Assembly (NCBI GenBank): GCA_028876495.1
Contig: JAGWRO010000041.1
Span: 167,273 to 231,272 of the forward strand
Length of the DNA stretch: 64,000 bases
Direction: 5' to 3'
Source: Bacteroidota bacterium
Lineage (GTDB): Bacteria; Bacteroidota; Bacteroidia; Chitinophagales; Chitinophagaceae
The notes below the pieces were generated by a model, which worked only from the letters and a program-made list of their open reading frames with translations, searched no databases and was not told the origin of the DNA. Below, piece by piece: positions 9,271 to 18,737 of the stretch (positions are counted from its first letter, which is position 1; every line of letters begins with the position of its first letter). Both the position numbers and the translations under genes were made by a program.

Positions 9271-10164
9271 TTACCTGAAGTTATAATGAGAAGCAAATTT
9301 CATAAAAAGTTCGGGCAGTGATTCTGCTTGCCCGTGTAGTTGTATGAAATAGAAATATCTTTCAACACTCAATCCCTTTACATCAATAATTCGAAATTCA
9401 TTTTTTTGAAGCTCGTTCAAAACTGAATATATGGAAACAAAAGCCATACAGTTGCAATGCGGTAAGTAAGATTTCATACTTTCAGTACTGGCCAGTTGCA
9501 TTTCTATTTTCAGGTCACGTAATTTTATTCCAACTCCTTTTAAAGAATGGGTAATCACCTCGAGTGTACCTGAACCTGGCTCACGTAATAAAAGAGGAAT
9601 CTTTTTTAATTCACTTAACTGTATACTTTCTTTTTTTGTAAAAGAATTTTTATTTGCCGATACCAGTATAATTTCATCTTTTATAAATTCTGAATATTTT
9701 ATAGAAGTGTTTTTAGATCTGCCCTCAATGATACCAAGGTCAATATCATTATTCTTTAAAGATTTTTCTATTTGTTCAGTATTGTTAGTCGTCAGCGTTA
9801 TCTGGACCTCAGGAAATTTTTTATGAAAAGAAGCGAGCACGGCTGGCAGCACATACTGGGCAACAGTGGTGCTTGCACCAATTCTTAATCTTCCTTTATG
9901 CTTCAACGTAAAAGTGTTCATCTCAAATTCCAGGTTACGATATAAAGCAAATAATTGTTCTGTATGATGCAACAAGGTTTCCCCTGCAGTGGTTAGTTCA
10001 ATGGCTGCACCTTTTCTGTGAAAAAGCTTTACTTTAAAATAATGCTCCAGTTCGTGAATATGCTTGGTAACAGCGGGTTGGGTAATATACAATTCAGCAG
10101 CAGCTTTAGTAAAATTAAGCCTCCTGGCAACCGTATGAAAAACTTTTAATCGAAAATCAAACAT
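9271..10164 (-). CDS. LysR-family transcriptional regulator, CysL/YeiE-like
   Basis: Canonical 297-aa LysR protein. The N-terminal winged helix-turn-helix (FHTVARRLNFTKAAAELY, ITQPAVTKHIHELE) covers residues 7-65. A periplasmic-binding-like effector domain follows, with RIGASTTVAQYVLP and LLLREPGSGTLEVI; the REPGSGT signature is typical of the CysL/YeiE branch, which responds to sulfite or related ions. It lies immediately upstream of the exporter and probably controls it. The initiator region shows no strong Shine-Dalgarno, as usual in this phylum. Confidence 0.9.
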   Translation of the reverse strand: MFDFRLKVFHTVARRLNFTKAAAELYITQPAVTKHIHELEHYFKVKLFHRKGAAIELTTAGETLLHHTEQLFALYRNLEFEMNTFTLKHKGRLRIGASTTVAQYVLPAVLASFHKKFPEVQITLTTNNTEQIEKSLKNNDIDLGIIEGRSKNTSIKYSEFIKDEIILVSANKNSFTKKESIQLSELKKIPLLLREPGSGTLEVITHSLKGVGIKLRDLKIEMQLASTESMKSYLPHCNCMAFVSIYSVLNELQKNEFRIIDVKGLSVERYFYFIQLHGQAESLPELFMKFASHYNFR

Positions 10165-10203
10165 AATATGAAGATAAACAGAAAGTGTTTGTATTTATGC
10201 TTG

Positions 10204-10731
10204 CTAAAAAACTTTGTTGGAAAGTTGCAACATTAAATCACTATAAGATTTTGCTTCATAATCGGAATCATGAATTCCAAAAAAATCGGCATAATATTTA
10301 CATTGTTCTTTTAATTTCTCAATTCCTATATTGCCGGTATCTATCGCCTCTACTTCAACAAAAGTTCCCAATTTATCTACAGTGTCAAAATGAAATTTTA
10401 CATTGTCGATAAAATAAATTTTCCGCCTTTTATCCACTATTACTTTTATTCCATGAACTTTTGTTAGAATCTCTTTTAAAGAAAGATCAGGTTGAAACTG
10501 GTACAACAAAACATCAGATTGCTTTGTGTCAGAAACATCTTTTCTTTCATAGTAAATAAGGGAATTTTCAATATTTCCCTCCCGCAGTTTTAGCCTTCCT
10601 TTTTCAATATTAAAATAGGTATCCACCTGGTGATCTTCACCTTTAAAAACCGGATCAAGCTTGAGTAATTTAGTTTCAAGCAGCTCGATATTTTTTGATC
10701 TCGTTTTAAATTCAAAGTTGGTAATCTTCAT
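10204..10731 (-). CDS. CYTH-domain protein (class IV adenylate cyclase/thiamine triphosphatase fold)
   Basis: The start is set at the ATG at 10731 (MKITNFEFKTRS) because a longer frame from a GTG at 10776 would run through a terminator hairpin. The 175-aa product has the CYTH tunnel-fold pattern: FEFKTRS near the N terminus, GRLKLREG, LIYYERKD, DKRRKIYF, KFHFDTVDKLGTFVEVEA. These basic and acidic strands bind triphosphate and metal. Family members hydrolyse inorganic or nucleoside triphosphates or make cAMP; the specific activity cannot be told here. The next gene on this strand is the LysR regulator, 40 bp on. Confidence 0.8.
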   Translation of the reverse strand: MKITNFEFKTRSKNIELLETKLLKLDPVFKGEDHQVDTYFNIEKGRLKLREGNIENSLIYYERKDVSDTKQSDVLLYQFQPDLSLKEILTKVHGIKVIVDKRRKIYFIDNVKFHFDTVDKLGTFVEVEAIDTGNIGIEKLKEQCKYYADFFGIHDSDYEAKSYSDLMLQLSNKVF

Positions 10732-10753
10732 AATTACTCTTTTTTTATGCAAC

Positions 10754-10784
10754 AAAAAAACCTGTGAAATTTCCACAGGTTTTT
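10754..10784. terminator. Bidirectional rho-independent terminator
   Basis: Perfect stem CCTGTG/CACAGG with a 7-nt loop, flanked by seven A on the left and a T run on the right. It ends the 217-aa gene on the minus strand and separates it from the CYTH gene. Confidence 0.85.
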
Positions 10785-10802
10785 ACTTCCAAAAAATTAT
10801 TT

Positions 10803-11456
10803 TTATTTCTCATACGGAAAATTCCTTGAGACTTTTTTCATCATCCTTGTTATTAATTCATCTGTTGAACTCATAACGTCGTCATTCATCGCTTTGTAAA
10901 AACGCCAAAGTAAATTTCCATCTGTGCCATTATAGATTTGCAATGTTAAAGCACCGCTACCGGTTTTACTTCCAATGCCGCCAAATAAAACTGTCTTCAC
11001 AATAGCTCCTCCTTCCGAAGCTGTTTTCTCATATTGATAATTGGATTTAATAACTGCATCAACTCCTAAAATTTTGCAGATAGAATCCTGCGTCAATAAA
11101 TCCAACTTGTCATAAATTCCTTTTGCCTTTAATAAAGCATTTGTGCGAGTTGGATCCTGAAATGTTACAGAATACTTGTTCGCTTTCCGTAATAAGTAAG
11201 TAAACATTGAAGATTGAAGATTGGTTTTAAGTTCTTCTTCTTCACTTTTAGTTGCAGAAGGGTCATAATGTTTCGGCACCCGTTTGTAAGTAATGGAAAC
11301 ATCAAAAGGAAGAATCGATACCGTTTTTTGCTTATCTATTTCAGATTTTAAATTCGGAGCAGAATAGGTTTGCTTAGCAGATTCAAACTGAGCAAAGCCA
11401 GACATTGTAGCAAGCAAAAAGAAAGAACAAATCAAAATTTTCATTTTCATAAACAT
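10803..11456 (-). CDS. Secreted protein of unknown function, possibly CsgG/GNA1162-like
   Basis: 217 aa with a clear signal peptide (KMKILICSFFLLATMSGFAQ); three closely spaced ATGs (11456, 11450, 11444) could be the start. After processing the protein has SILPFDVSITYKRVP, a long helical region, KILGVDAVIKSNYQYE and LTLQIYNGTDGNLLWRF. The pattern of an N-terminal strand naming a cellular level, a helical segment, and 'GVDAVI' followed by 'DG.LLWRF' recalls periplasmic/outer-membrane proteins of the CsgG/GNA1162 type, but I cannot prove it. There is no lipobox. It lies 54 bp downstream of trhO and has its own terminator. Confidence 0.7.
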   Translation of the reverse strand: MFMKMKILICSFFLLATMSGFAQFESAKQTYSAPNLKSEIDKQKTVSILPFDVSITYKRVPKHYDPSATKSEEEELKTNLQSSMFTYLLRKANKYSVTFQDPTRTNALLKAKGIYDKLDLLTQDSICKILGVDAVIKSNYQYEKTASEGGAIVKTVLFGGIGSKTGSGALTLQIYNGTDGNLLWRFYKAMNDDVMSSTDELITRMMKKVSRNFPYEK

Positions 11457-11510
11457 AGTTTTTTAGCTCACAATATAATAACATCAAGTCATTGAACCTA
11501 GTTATTGTAC

Positions 11511-12575
11511 CTACTTTTTTTCCATCAATCCATTCATTCGTTCACGCGACTTATTAAAGATCATTATGCCGTTTTTAATACCCTTACGTTTCTCTTTCTT
11601 TTCTTCTTCTGATAATTGATTTACTGACTGACATTCCTCAGAACAACAACCTTCATATTTTGCTGCGCACGATTCGCATTGAATAAACAAAAGGTGGCAG
11701 GCTTCGTTGGCGCAATTGGTATGTGTATCGCAGGGAGCACCACATTGATGGCAATGACTGATTATTTCATCGCCGATCTTCTCTCCGAGCCTTCCGTCGA
11801 AGACGAAATTTTTACCCAGAAATTTATTCGGTAATTTTTCCTCTTTTATTTTATTGGCATACTGGATAATTCCTCCTTCCAGGTGATATACATTTTTAAA
11901 TCCGTTGTGCAACATATAAGCGCTGGCTTTTTCACAACGGATACCACCGGTGCAGTACATGATTATATTTTTGTCTTTCTTTTCTTCAAGCATACTAACG
12001 GCCATGGGTAGTTGCTGCCTGAAAGTATCAGAAGGAATCTCAATAGCATTTACAAAATGACCTACTTCGTATTCATAATGGTTGCGCATATCTACCACAA
12101 TGGTATCCGGATCTGCAGTAAGTTTATTGAAAGAATCAGCATCAACATATTTTCCTTTTTTACTCATATCAAAAGCTGGATCAGTAATTCCGTCAGCTAC
12201 AATTTTATTGCGCACTTTAACTTTCAACACCCAAAAGCTTTTACCCTGCCCGACTTCGTCATTCAGGCGGGCATCATAATCAACGGCAATGTTTAAGCGA
12301 ACGTCTTTTAAAAAAGAAATAGTATCAAGATATTCTTTAAATTTTTCAAAATTGGGCGCAGGAACACTCATCTGCGCATTGATACCTTCGTGGGCTACAT
12401 AAATTCGCCCAAATGCTTTTAACTCATTTAAATTTTTATAAAACTCATCACGAAAAGCCTGTGGATCATCAATGGATGCATATTTGTAAAATGAAAGGGT
12501 AACACGGGGTTCTTTTTCTTCAAATAATAATTTCTTAAGTTCTTTTTGAGAAACACGATTGTGTAATAATGCCAT
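11511..12575 (-). CDS. trhO: tRNA uridine(34) 5-hydroxylase TrhO (rhodanese family, YceA)
   Basis: Full-length (354 aa) TrhO. The N-terminal UPF0176 domain ([33 protein letters not shown]) is followed by a rhodanese domain with [15 protein letters not shown] and the catalytic cysteine C208 in [12 protein letters not shown] cysteine-rich tail follows ([25 protein letters not shown]), a probable zinc site of this family. The enzyme makes 5-hydroxyuridine at the wobble position of certain tRNAs in a prephenate-independent, O2-dependent reaction. A TATCTTTG box lies ~80 bp upstream. Confidence 0.93.
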   Translation of the reverse strand: MALLHNRVSQKELKKLLFEEKEPRVTLSFYKYASIDDPQAFRDEFYKNLNELKAFGRIYVAHEGINAQMSVPAPNFEKFKEYLDTISFLKDVRLNIAVDYDARLNDEVGQGKSFWVLKVKVRNKIVADGITDPAFDMSKKGKYVDADSFNKLTADPDTIVVDMRNHYEYEVGHFVNAIEIPSDTFRQQLPMAVSMLEEKKDKNIIMYCTGGIRCEKASAYMLHNGFKNVYHLEGGIIQYANKIKEEKLPNKFLGKNFVFDGRLGEKIGDEIISHCHQCGAPCDTHTNCANEACHLLFIQCESCAAKYEGCCSEECQSVNQLSEEEKKEKRKGIKNGIMIFNKSRERMNGLMEKK

Positions 12576-12653
12576 AACTAAAATTTACCCGGGGTTTTTT
12601 GAGACATTTACAGGATGAATCAAACCTTAATAAAGGCGGGTAAAAACGAGTTG

Positions 12654-12661
12654 CAAAGATA
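12654..12661 (-). promoter_or_regulatory. Putative -7 box for trhO
   Basis: On the minus strand the sequence is TATCTTTG, an exact match to the Bacteroidota TAnnTTTG element. A -33 TTTG at standard spacing is not obvious. Confidence 0.5.
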
Positions 12662-12734
12662 AATCAGTTGGATTATTTATAAAAATGGGCATGCCGTTTG
12701 ATTAACAGTTATTTAATCATAAAAAATAATAATT

Positions 12735-13340
12735 ATGAATTTAAAAAACACCTCTATGAAAAAAATTATCGTTTTTGCTGCAACCTTCTTTTTACTGTTA
12801 AATGCTAAAGCACAAGATGCCCATTTTGGGATAAAAGCCGGGTTGAATGCATCTTCCTTAGATTACAATAACAACTCTGATATGCAAACCAAAATAGGTT
12901 TTAATGCAGGTCTGCTGGCTCATATACACACATCAAGCAAGATGTGGGCATTTCAACCTGAACTATATTATTCTTCAGAAGGAGCTAAAAGCAAATCTAA
13001 CAGTAATGTAAGCACCGACCTTGGGTATTTGAATCTTCCAGTTCTTGTTCAATATATGTTTGATAATGGATTTAGAATTGAAGCAGGTCCCCAGGTTGGA
13101 TTTTTAATGAACGCAAAAACAAAAGTTGGCAATAATTCAACTGACATTAAAAATAATTTAAAGAGTGCAGTATTTTCAATTCCCCTTGGTTTAGGTTATG
13201 TAACCACCAACGGACTTGGTTTCGATGCCAGGTATAATTTTGGTATCAGTAATATCAATAAATCAACCTATGGTGGTACAGTACATAGCAACGTTTTTCA
13301 ATTTGATGTTTTTTATCAATTCAGCAGTACAAAGAAATAA
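12735..13340 (+). CDS. Small outer-membrane beta-barrel protein (PorT-like porin family)
   Basis: 201-aa protein with a signal peptide (MKKIIVFAATFFLLLNAKAQ); the ATG at 12756 is an equally good start. The mature part shows the eight-strand barrel pattern of the Bacteroidota outer-membrane beta-barrel family: HFGIKAGLNASSL, KIGFNAGLLAHIHTS, WAFQPELYYSSEGA, LGYLNLPVLVQYMF, RIEAGPQVGFLM, GFDARYNFGISNI and a C-terminal aromatic FQFDVFYQF. Function unknown. Followed by a terminator. Confidence 0.85.
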   Translation: MNLKNTSMKKIIVFAATFFLLLNAKAQDAHFGIKAGLNASSLDYNNNSDMQTKIGFNAGLLAHIHTSSKMWAFQPELYYSSEGAKSKSNSNVSTDLGYLNLPVLVQYMFDNGFRIEAGPQVGFLMNAKTKVGNNSTDIKNNLKSAVFSIPLGLGYVTTNGLGFDARYNFGISNINKSTYGGTVHSNVFQFDVFYQFSSTKK

Positions 13341-13356
13341 GAAATCATTTGATATT

Positions 13357-13390
13357 AAAGCGGCCGTAATTTTTTACGGCTGCTTTTTTT
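13357..13390 (+). terminator. Rho-independent terminator after the porin-family gene
   Basis: AAAGC-GGCCGTAA pairs with TTACGG-CTGCTTT around a short T loop, then seven T. It begins 17 bp after the stop. Confidence 0.85.
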
Positions 13391-13400
13391 GAAAAAAATA

Positions 13401-13433
13401 TTTGAAACCAAACTTTGTTTGTAGTTACATTTG
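13401..13433 (+). promoter_or_regulatory. Putative Bacteroidota promoter for the DUF1345 gene
   Basis: -33 TTTG (13401-13404), 21 bp spacer, -7 TACATTTG (13426-13433), 19 bp before the ATG at 13453. Both boxes match the phylum consensus. Confidence 0.6.
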
Positions 13434-13452
13434 GTAAACTAATATTTTTTTA

Positions 13453-14142
13453 ATGTCAAAAAAAGAAATGCAACCGCTGGTGCCTGCATTTGAAAAAATT
13501 AACCCCATTCAGAAACTCCTTATCTGCCTGGCGATTGCTGTGATCGTTTATTTTATTGTTGAAATAAAAAACATCGATTTTCTCACTCACATTATGATCG
13601 GCTGGGACACTTTTAGTGCATGTATGATCGTTATGACCTGGATTACGTTTTTTATTACTACGGCCAAACAGATACGCATCCAATCTAAGGTGCAGGATCC
13701 TAACAGGTCGGTAATTTTTATTCTCATCCTTATTTCCACCTTAGCCAGTTTTCTTACTGTTATTTTACTCATCGTTTCAAAGAAGGGTGACCAAACCGGA
13801 ACTTCCTGGCACTTACCGATTGCTGTTGCAGGGATGCTTTTCTCCTGGATTTTAATACATACTGGTTTTACACTTCGGTACGCTCATATTTTTTATGGCG
13901 ATCATGAAACAAAAGCGAATACACATGCCGGGGGCCTGGATTTTCCCGGTGATACATTGCCGGACTATCTGGATTTTGCCTATTTTTCTTTTGTTTTGGG
14001 AATGACCTTCCAGGTTTCTGATATACAGATCACTTCTAAAAGATTCAGGCGGCTGGCGTTGTTGCATGGTCTTATATCTTTTAGCTTTGACACAACCATG
14101 ATTGCACTTACCATCAATATTCTTGCAGGAATTGGCGGTTAA
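13453..14142 (+). CDS. DUF1345 integral membrane protein
   Basis: 229 aa with five to six membrane segments (e.g. LLICLAIAVIVYFIV, VIFILILISTLASFLTVILL, LPIAVAGMLFSWILIHT). The C-terminal half holds the DUF1345 signature: FTLRYAHIFYG, then LDFPGDTLPDYLDFAYFSFV and GMTFQVSDIQITSKRFRRL. Members are inner-membrane proteins of unknown function and this copy is full length. It is convergent with the large outer-membrane protein gene, with R36 copy 3 between the two stops. Confidence 0.88.
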   Translation: MSKKEMQPLVPAFEKINPIQKLLICLAIAVIVYFIVEIKNIDFLTHIMIGWDTFSACMIVMTWITFFITTAKQIRIQSKVQDPNRSVIFILILISTLASFLTVILLIVSKKGDQTGTSWHLPIAVAGMLFSWILIHTGFTLRYAHIFYGDHETKANTHAGGLDFPGDTLPDYLDFAYFSFVLGMTFQVSDIQITSKRFRRLALLHGLISFSFDTTMIALTINILAGIGG

Positions 14143-14145
14143 TGC

Positions 14146-14181
14146 AAAATGAAAATTACTGATATTTGTTGGTTTACTGCC
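14146..14181 (+). repeat. R36 dispersed repeat, copy 3
   Basis: Left arm AAAATGAAAATTACT, core ATATTTGTTGGTTTACTG. Starts 4 bp after the DUF1345 stop, convergent spacer. Confidence 0.75.
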
Positions 14182-14195
14182 GGCTCCTAAAGCTA

Positions 14196-17100
14196 TTAAA
14201 AAATGGCACGAATAGAAACTCTTCCTGTATGAACTACCGGGTTGCTCCCCGGCTTACGCCCGTCATATTGCAGGTTCAGTTCAATATTTCCTGCCAGCCG
14301 TTTGGTAAGTTCAAGGTTCCATAAATAATTTTTTCCCGGCAATAACCCGTTTAATAAAATATATCCCACTGTACTGTTTGGATCACCGTTATATTTAATA
14401 TTGTTCAAAGAGAATCTGCCATTGATCGTCCCATCAGAAAGAACATTATATTTTACTTCTGTGGTAAATTGATTATTCACCGAATTTTCAAAACCGCCCA
14501 TTTTATTTTTCTTTTTATCGTAAGTGTAGATAAGGCTTACACGAAAATCACTTTTATAAATATAACTTATTGACGGCTCTGCAGAAACTTCATCAACCTG
14601 GTAATTTCTGTTAGTGAAAGAAGGAGTTATTAATTGATTTCTGTCGTATTTGTTCGTAAAATTTGTAGCAATGGAACGGTTCAGGTTCCACCTTCCTCTT
14701 ATGGTTAAATCTCTTAACGAATTACTTTCAAATCCATAATTTAAAAGCGATTTGGTATTATTCAACCGGTGCGTTACATCAATTCCCCAAACAGAGCTTT
14801 TCCGGTTAAAATAAATCGTATTGCTTAAAAAGGAAGTCAAAGAAATTAATGAAGTATCCACTAATTTTTTATTGAACGGATCGAACTGAAAACCACCATT
14901 CGAAATATCTTTCTTATTGATTTGCAAGGAAGAAGTAGTGCTGAATTTTTTTAAGAATTTTAAAAATTTATCAGAAGTGTTTCTTGCAATGATCATATCA
15001 GGATTGATACTAAAATTATAATTGAACTGAATATAATTTGCTTTTACATAATCATTGGTCGGTGTAAAAACACGAATCCATTTTTTTTGATCCTGGTAAA
15101 TGGCCACTTCAAATTCATTTAATTGGGGAATGCCATCCTTATTATAATCGATCCAGGTATAATAACCCTGCCCTGCCGGCACTTCTATATAAGTGTACTC
15201 AAGCTTTTGCTCCTGCCCTGAACCGAGCTCATATAAAACATTGCCGGTAACAAATCCTTTCCATTCGTTAATGGCATATTCAGCTCTCCCCAAAAGGCTT
15301 TCGTCGCTTTTTTCGTTGGAAAAATTTTTGTTAATCACATTTAATTTGCGATAAGTAACATTCAGGCGAAACTGCTGATGTTCATTGTTCATAAGCTCAG
15401 TCATCAAATTAATGTTCTGGCTTTTATCCTGTGATAACAATCCTTTTTGAAATGGAATTTTATTTTCCCTTGTAGAATAACTGATTCCCCATTTATTCAT
15501 TTTCTTTTCAGAAGATTTTATATACACCTGCCATGTATTGAAAGCAAAACTTATTGGCAGCAAAGTATCAGAAATCTTTGCAATCTGCTGGTTATTTTCG
15601 GAAGAATAATTGGCCCCGATCTTTATATCTTTTAAATCTGCAAATGACCTGTACACATCAATAGTAGGGCGCAGATAGGAACCTGTTTGTGTGGTGCTGT
15701 TAATATTCGTGATATAAAATTTATTATTGAAATGCCAGCCTTTAATATTCATCACATTTTCAATGGCATTTCTAACTCCATTGTAGTTGTCACTTCTGTT
15801 ATAATCAGTAAACTGGTATTTTAGAAAATTATTTTTAATATCATTAATTTCAAAAGAACCATTCACCAAATTTTCTGTTGCCGGCGGCGCGTCAAAGGGA
15901 AGGCTCCAATCCCTGTTGAATTCTACATTTCGCAATGTTTCCAGCGGCTTAAATTTATCCTGAACATACTCGTATCCAAGGTGCGTTTGTAAAGTAATTC
16001 CTGGTTTTAAATTTCCAAAAACTGCATGTTGCATGGCGTAATCTACTTTTGCAGCTACACCTTTGTCACCTTCTTTACCTTTTGATGAAAAAGTATTTAC
16101 ATCATAATTACTTAAGGCCGTTTCTACTTTTAAGGAAGAATTTTTATTAAAAAAATATTGTGCAGCTACCGTAATTAAATCATGTTTTTTTGGAGTGATC
16201 AACAAAATCACCGGATCCCAATCGCCTTGTTTTACACCATTAACAGGAGCAACATATTGAAAAACCCTTCCGTTTGCATTTCCATCATTTACCGGCGTAT
16301 AATTTCCCCTGCCGAAACCGACATTGGTAAAAGAAAGATTGTACAACGAATCTTTTTGATTGGGAGAATAAACATAAATCGTATCGCGGATTCCATTAAT
16401 GGTTGTATCTACTTTTTTATATAAAATCTTATTTAATGAAAATGTATCAGGCACGGCATTAGGATAGGTGGCGCTGTCTATATTACTTCCAATCTGTGAC
16501 AAAAATTGTTTTTGATCAGTAGTAAGAGATTGGTTGATAGAAGAATTTTTTGCGTCTGAATTGGTATAAGCACCGATGCTTATTTTTAATTTATTGTTGA
16601 TATTGATCTCATCATTTCCATAGATCATTGAATTCAAATAATTCTGGTTTGAATATTCAAACTCTACCTGGATGCGGCTGTCTTTGGTAATTAAATGTTT
16701 CACTGTAAAAGTTAATTCAGCAGTATTGTAATCAATTACATAATCGCGGTCTTCGCCACGTGTTAATAATTGGCCATCTAAAAAAACTTTTTCTGTTCCG
16801 GCAAGAACAGCGAAATACAATTCGTTATTAGCACCGTAAAGTTTATAAGGCCCCTGGTCGCCTTCAATTGGAGTAATGTTGTCGCGGGTATAATTGCCTT
16901 TGGCAATGGCGCCGCTGGCCATAAAAGAGTTGGCAACATTTTTACTGATCACATTTTCCGTAGAAAATGAAGCACCTTGTAATCTTTTAGAAAAATTGAG
17001 AAAATAATTCTGACTTTGCCTGATATCAATATCACCAAAACTTGCCTGCCAGCCGTGCTTTTTTATTTGCATAAAAATTCGATCAAAATCCCTGATATTT

Positions 17101-17672
17101 TGAGTGTTTCCTTGAGGCTGAATGGGAATATTATTGTCGCTGATGGCGGCAGTAAGTTCCAGGCTATCACCGATAAATCCATTGAGCTGAAGATTTAAAC
17201 TGGAACTAACAACGGCATCCTGGTTATTGCCAATAGTAATGCCGCGGCCAAAACTTCCATTGTAATCAATGTTTCCAAAATCAATTATCTTATTTTCAAA
17301 CTGGTTACTTTTTAAAACATACGGCTTTTCCATTGCAAAATTAAAACGGATGCTGTCGTAGTTAAAACGGCGCGTTATCGCATTTAATTTGTAGGGAAAA
17401 ACGCGATAAGAAATAAAAACGCTATCCGGTAAATTTGCTGACTTCCAGAAAACAGAAGCATTTACATAATCAACTTCATATGCAGAAGAAGGAATACCTG
17501 CAATTGAAATTGTGTGGGGAACAATACTATTGCTGTCGAGAAGTAGCGGATTTATTTTGGTAGAAATTTTTTTACTCCTTAAGTTAGAAAGTGAGGACGG
17601 GTTTTGTTGGGAAAAACCATTAATAGAAATAAACAGAAGCAGAAAAACGGATAGGGGGGTTACTGATTTCAA
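14196..17672 (-). CDS. Very large outer-membrane beta-barrel protein with SprA_N-like N-terminal part
   Basis: 1158 aa with an N-terminal signal peptide (MKSVTPLSVFLLLFISINGFSQ). The region around residues 130-220 (GRGITIGNNQDAVVSS, NIPIQPQGNTQNIRDFD, QASFGDIDIR) and residues 290-350 (GANNELYFAVLAGTEKVFLDG, DYVIDYNTAELTF, DSRIQVEFEYSNQNY) resembles, from memory of the families, the N-terminal modules of SprA (the T9SS translocon) and related large Bacteroidota surface proteins. The rest alternates hydrophobic and polar residues like a long barrel, ending in ...GRVSIRAIF. At half the length of SprA it is not SprA itself. A role in secretion or surface display is only a guess. No neighbouring T9SS genes. 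Confidence 0.7.
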   Translation of the reverse strand: MKSVTPLSVFLLLFISINGFSQQNPSSLSNLRSKKISTKINPLLLDSNSIVPHTISIAGIPSSAYEVDYVNASVFWKSANLPDSVFISYRVFPYKLNAITRRFNYDSIRFNFAMEKPYVLKSNQFENKIIDFGNIDYNGSFGRGITIGNNQDAVVSSSLNLQLNGFIGDSLELTAAISDNNIPIQPQGNTQNIRDFDRIFMQIKKHGWQASFGDIDIRQSQNYFLNFSKRLQGASFSTENVISKNVANSFMASGAIAKGNYTRDNITPIEGDQGPYKLYGANNELYFAVLAGTEKVFLDGQLLTRGEDRDYVIDYNTAELTFTVKHLITKDSRIQVEFEYSNQNYLNSMIYGNDEININNKLKISIGAYTNSDAKNSSINQSLTTDQKQFLSQIGSNIDSATYPNAVPDTFSLNKILYKKVDTTINGIRDTIYVYSPNQKDSLYNLSFTNVGFGRGNYTPVNDGNANGRVFQYVAPVNGVKQGDWDPVILLITPKKHDLITVAAQYFFNKNSSLKVETALSNYDVNTFSSKGKEGDKGVAAKVDYAMQHAVFGNLKPGITLQTHLGYEYVQDKFKPLETLRNVEFNRDWSLPFDAPPATENLVNGSFEINDIKNNFLKYQFTDYNRSDNYNGVRNAIENVMNIKGWHFNNKFYITNINSTTQTGSYLRPTIDVYRSFADLKDIKIGANYSSENNQQIAKISDTLLPISFAFNTWQVYIKSSEKKMNKWGISYSTRENKIPFQKGLLSQDKSQNINLMTELMNNEHQQFRLNVTYRKLNVINKNFSNEKSDESLLGRAEYAINEWKGFVTGNVLYELGSGQEQKLEYTYIEVPAGQGYYTWIDYNKDGIPQLNEFEVAIYQDQKKWIRVFTPTNDYVKANYIQFNYNFSINPDMIIARNTSDKFLKFLKKFSTTSSLQINKKDISNGGFQFDPFNKKLVDTSLISLTSFLSNTIYFNRKSSVWGIDVTHRLNNTKSLLNYGFESNSLRDLTIRGRWNLNRSIATNFTNKYDRNQLITPSFTNRNYQVDEVSAEPSISYIYKSDFRVSLIYTYDKKKNKMGGFENSVNNQFTTEVKYNVLSDGTINGRFSLNNIKYNGDPNSTVGYILLNGLLPGKNYLWNLELTKRLAGNIELNLQYDGRKPGSNPVVHTGRVSIRAIF

Positions 17673-17829
17673 GCAGTATAATTTTACAAACCTTAAAATT
17701 AAACGATTTCAGGCAATGATGTTATCTTCTGATTAATTGCCAGGATCTTTTAAGTATAACGTAAAAGAACTGCTCAGATATATAAGAGGCTTATGTTTGT
17801 TTTGAATACTTATCGTTTCAAAATACAAA

Positions 17830-17866
17830 AAAATAAAAATCTTTACTATTTATTAGTTTACTGTAA
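17830..17866 (+). repeat. R36 dispersed repeat, copy 4
   Basis: One of the best copies: left arm AAATAAAAATCTTT and core CTATTTATTAGTTTACTG followed by TAA. It lies 12 bp beyond the sdhB stop, antisense to that gene. Confidence 0.88.
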
Positions 17867-17877
17867 TTATTTTAATG

Positions 17878-18687
17878 TTAACCCCGTTCATTCATCGGAT
17901 CTACCATATTTACCGGCCTTTCCTGTATTTTAGAAGAAAGAGAAGCACCAAGATATTGCCTGTTCATTCTTGCAATATTTTCAACTGAAATACCTTTAGG
18001 GCATTCCGCTTCGCAATTATAGATATTGCCACAATTTCCAAATCCTTCTTTATCCATTTGCTTTACCATATTGAGCACTCGTGAAATTTTTTCAGGTTCG
18101 CCCTGCGGTAACAGCGCTAATTGTGAAACTTTAGCACTTACAAACAACATGGCAGAACCATTAGGACAAGCGGCCACACAAGCACCGCATCCAATACAGG
18201 AAGCAGCATCAAATGCTTCATCAGAATCTGCCCTGTCAATCAAAATCGTATTGGCATCAGGCGCATTTCCTGTATTCGCAGAAATATATCCACCTGCCTG
18301 GATAATTCGGTCAAACGCGCCTCTGTCAACCATTAAATCTTTTAAAACAGGGAATGCAGCAGAACGCCAGGGCTCAACTACAATAGTATCCCCGTCTTTG
18401 TAAGCACGCATGTGCAATTGGCAAACTGTATTTCTTTGCCACGGCCCGTGGGCACGACCATCAATATACATACTGCAGGCGCCACAAATACCTTCGCGGC
18501 AATCATGATCGAAAGTAATCGGTTCTTTGCCTTCATTCACCAATCTTTCATTTAGCACATCAAACATTTCCAAAAAAGACATTTCTGAAGAAATATCTTT
18601 CACTTCATAAGTTTCAAAACGGCCTTTGGTTTCTGAGTCTTTCTGACGCCATACTTTTAAAGTAAGGTTCATATGGTAGTGGTCCAT
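17878..18687 (-). CDS. sdhB: Succinate dehydrogenase/fumarate reductase iron-sulfur subunit
   Basis: 269 aa, third gene of the sdhCAB operon. It carries electrons from the flavoprotein to the membrane quinone site. The [2Fe-2S] cysteines are in [15 protein letters not shown] with a further downstream cysteine ([10 protein letters not shown]). The [4Fe-4S] and [3Fe-4S] ligands are in [14 protein letters not shown] and [15 protein letters not shown]. All expected cysteines are visible. Either ATG at 18687 or at 18672 ([10 protein letters not shown], the more usual family start) could be used. The 50 bp gap after sdhA suggests co-transcription. Confidence 0.95.
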   Translation of the reverse strand: MDHYHMNLTLKVWRQKDSETKGRFETYEVKDISSEMSFLEMFDVLNERLVNEGKEPITFDHDCREGICGACSMYIDGRAHGPWQRNTVCQLHMRAYKDGDTIVVEPWRSAAFPVLKDLMVDRGAFDRIIQAGGYISANTGNAPDANTILIDRADSDEAFDAASCIGCGACVAACPNGSAMLFVSAKVSQLALLPQGEPEKISRVLNMVKQMDKEGFGNCGNIYNCEAECPKGISVENIARMNRQYLGASLSSKIQERPVNMVDPMNERG

Positions 18688-18737
18688 TCTTTAAATTATT
18701 TTAATACTTTATAATTTTTTATAGAAAACAATATCTT

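Noticed and set aside
10732..10776. Upstream GTG start of the CYTH gene
   Set aside because: That stretch is the terminator hairpin of the preceding gene.
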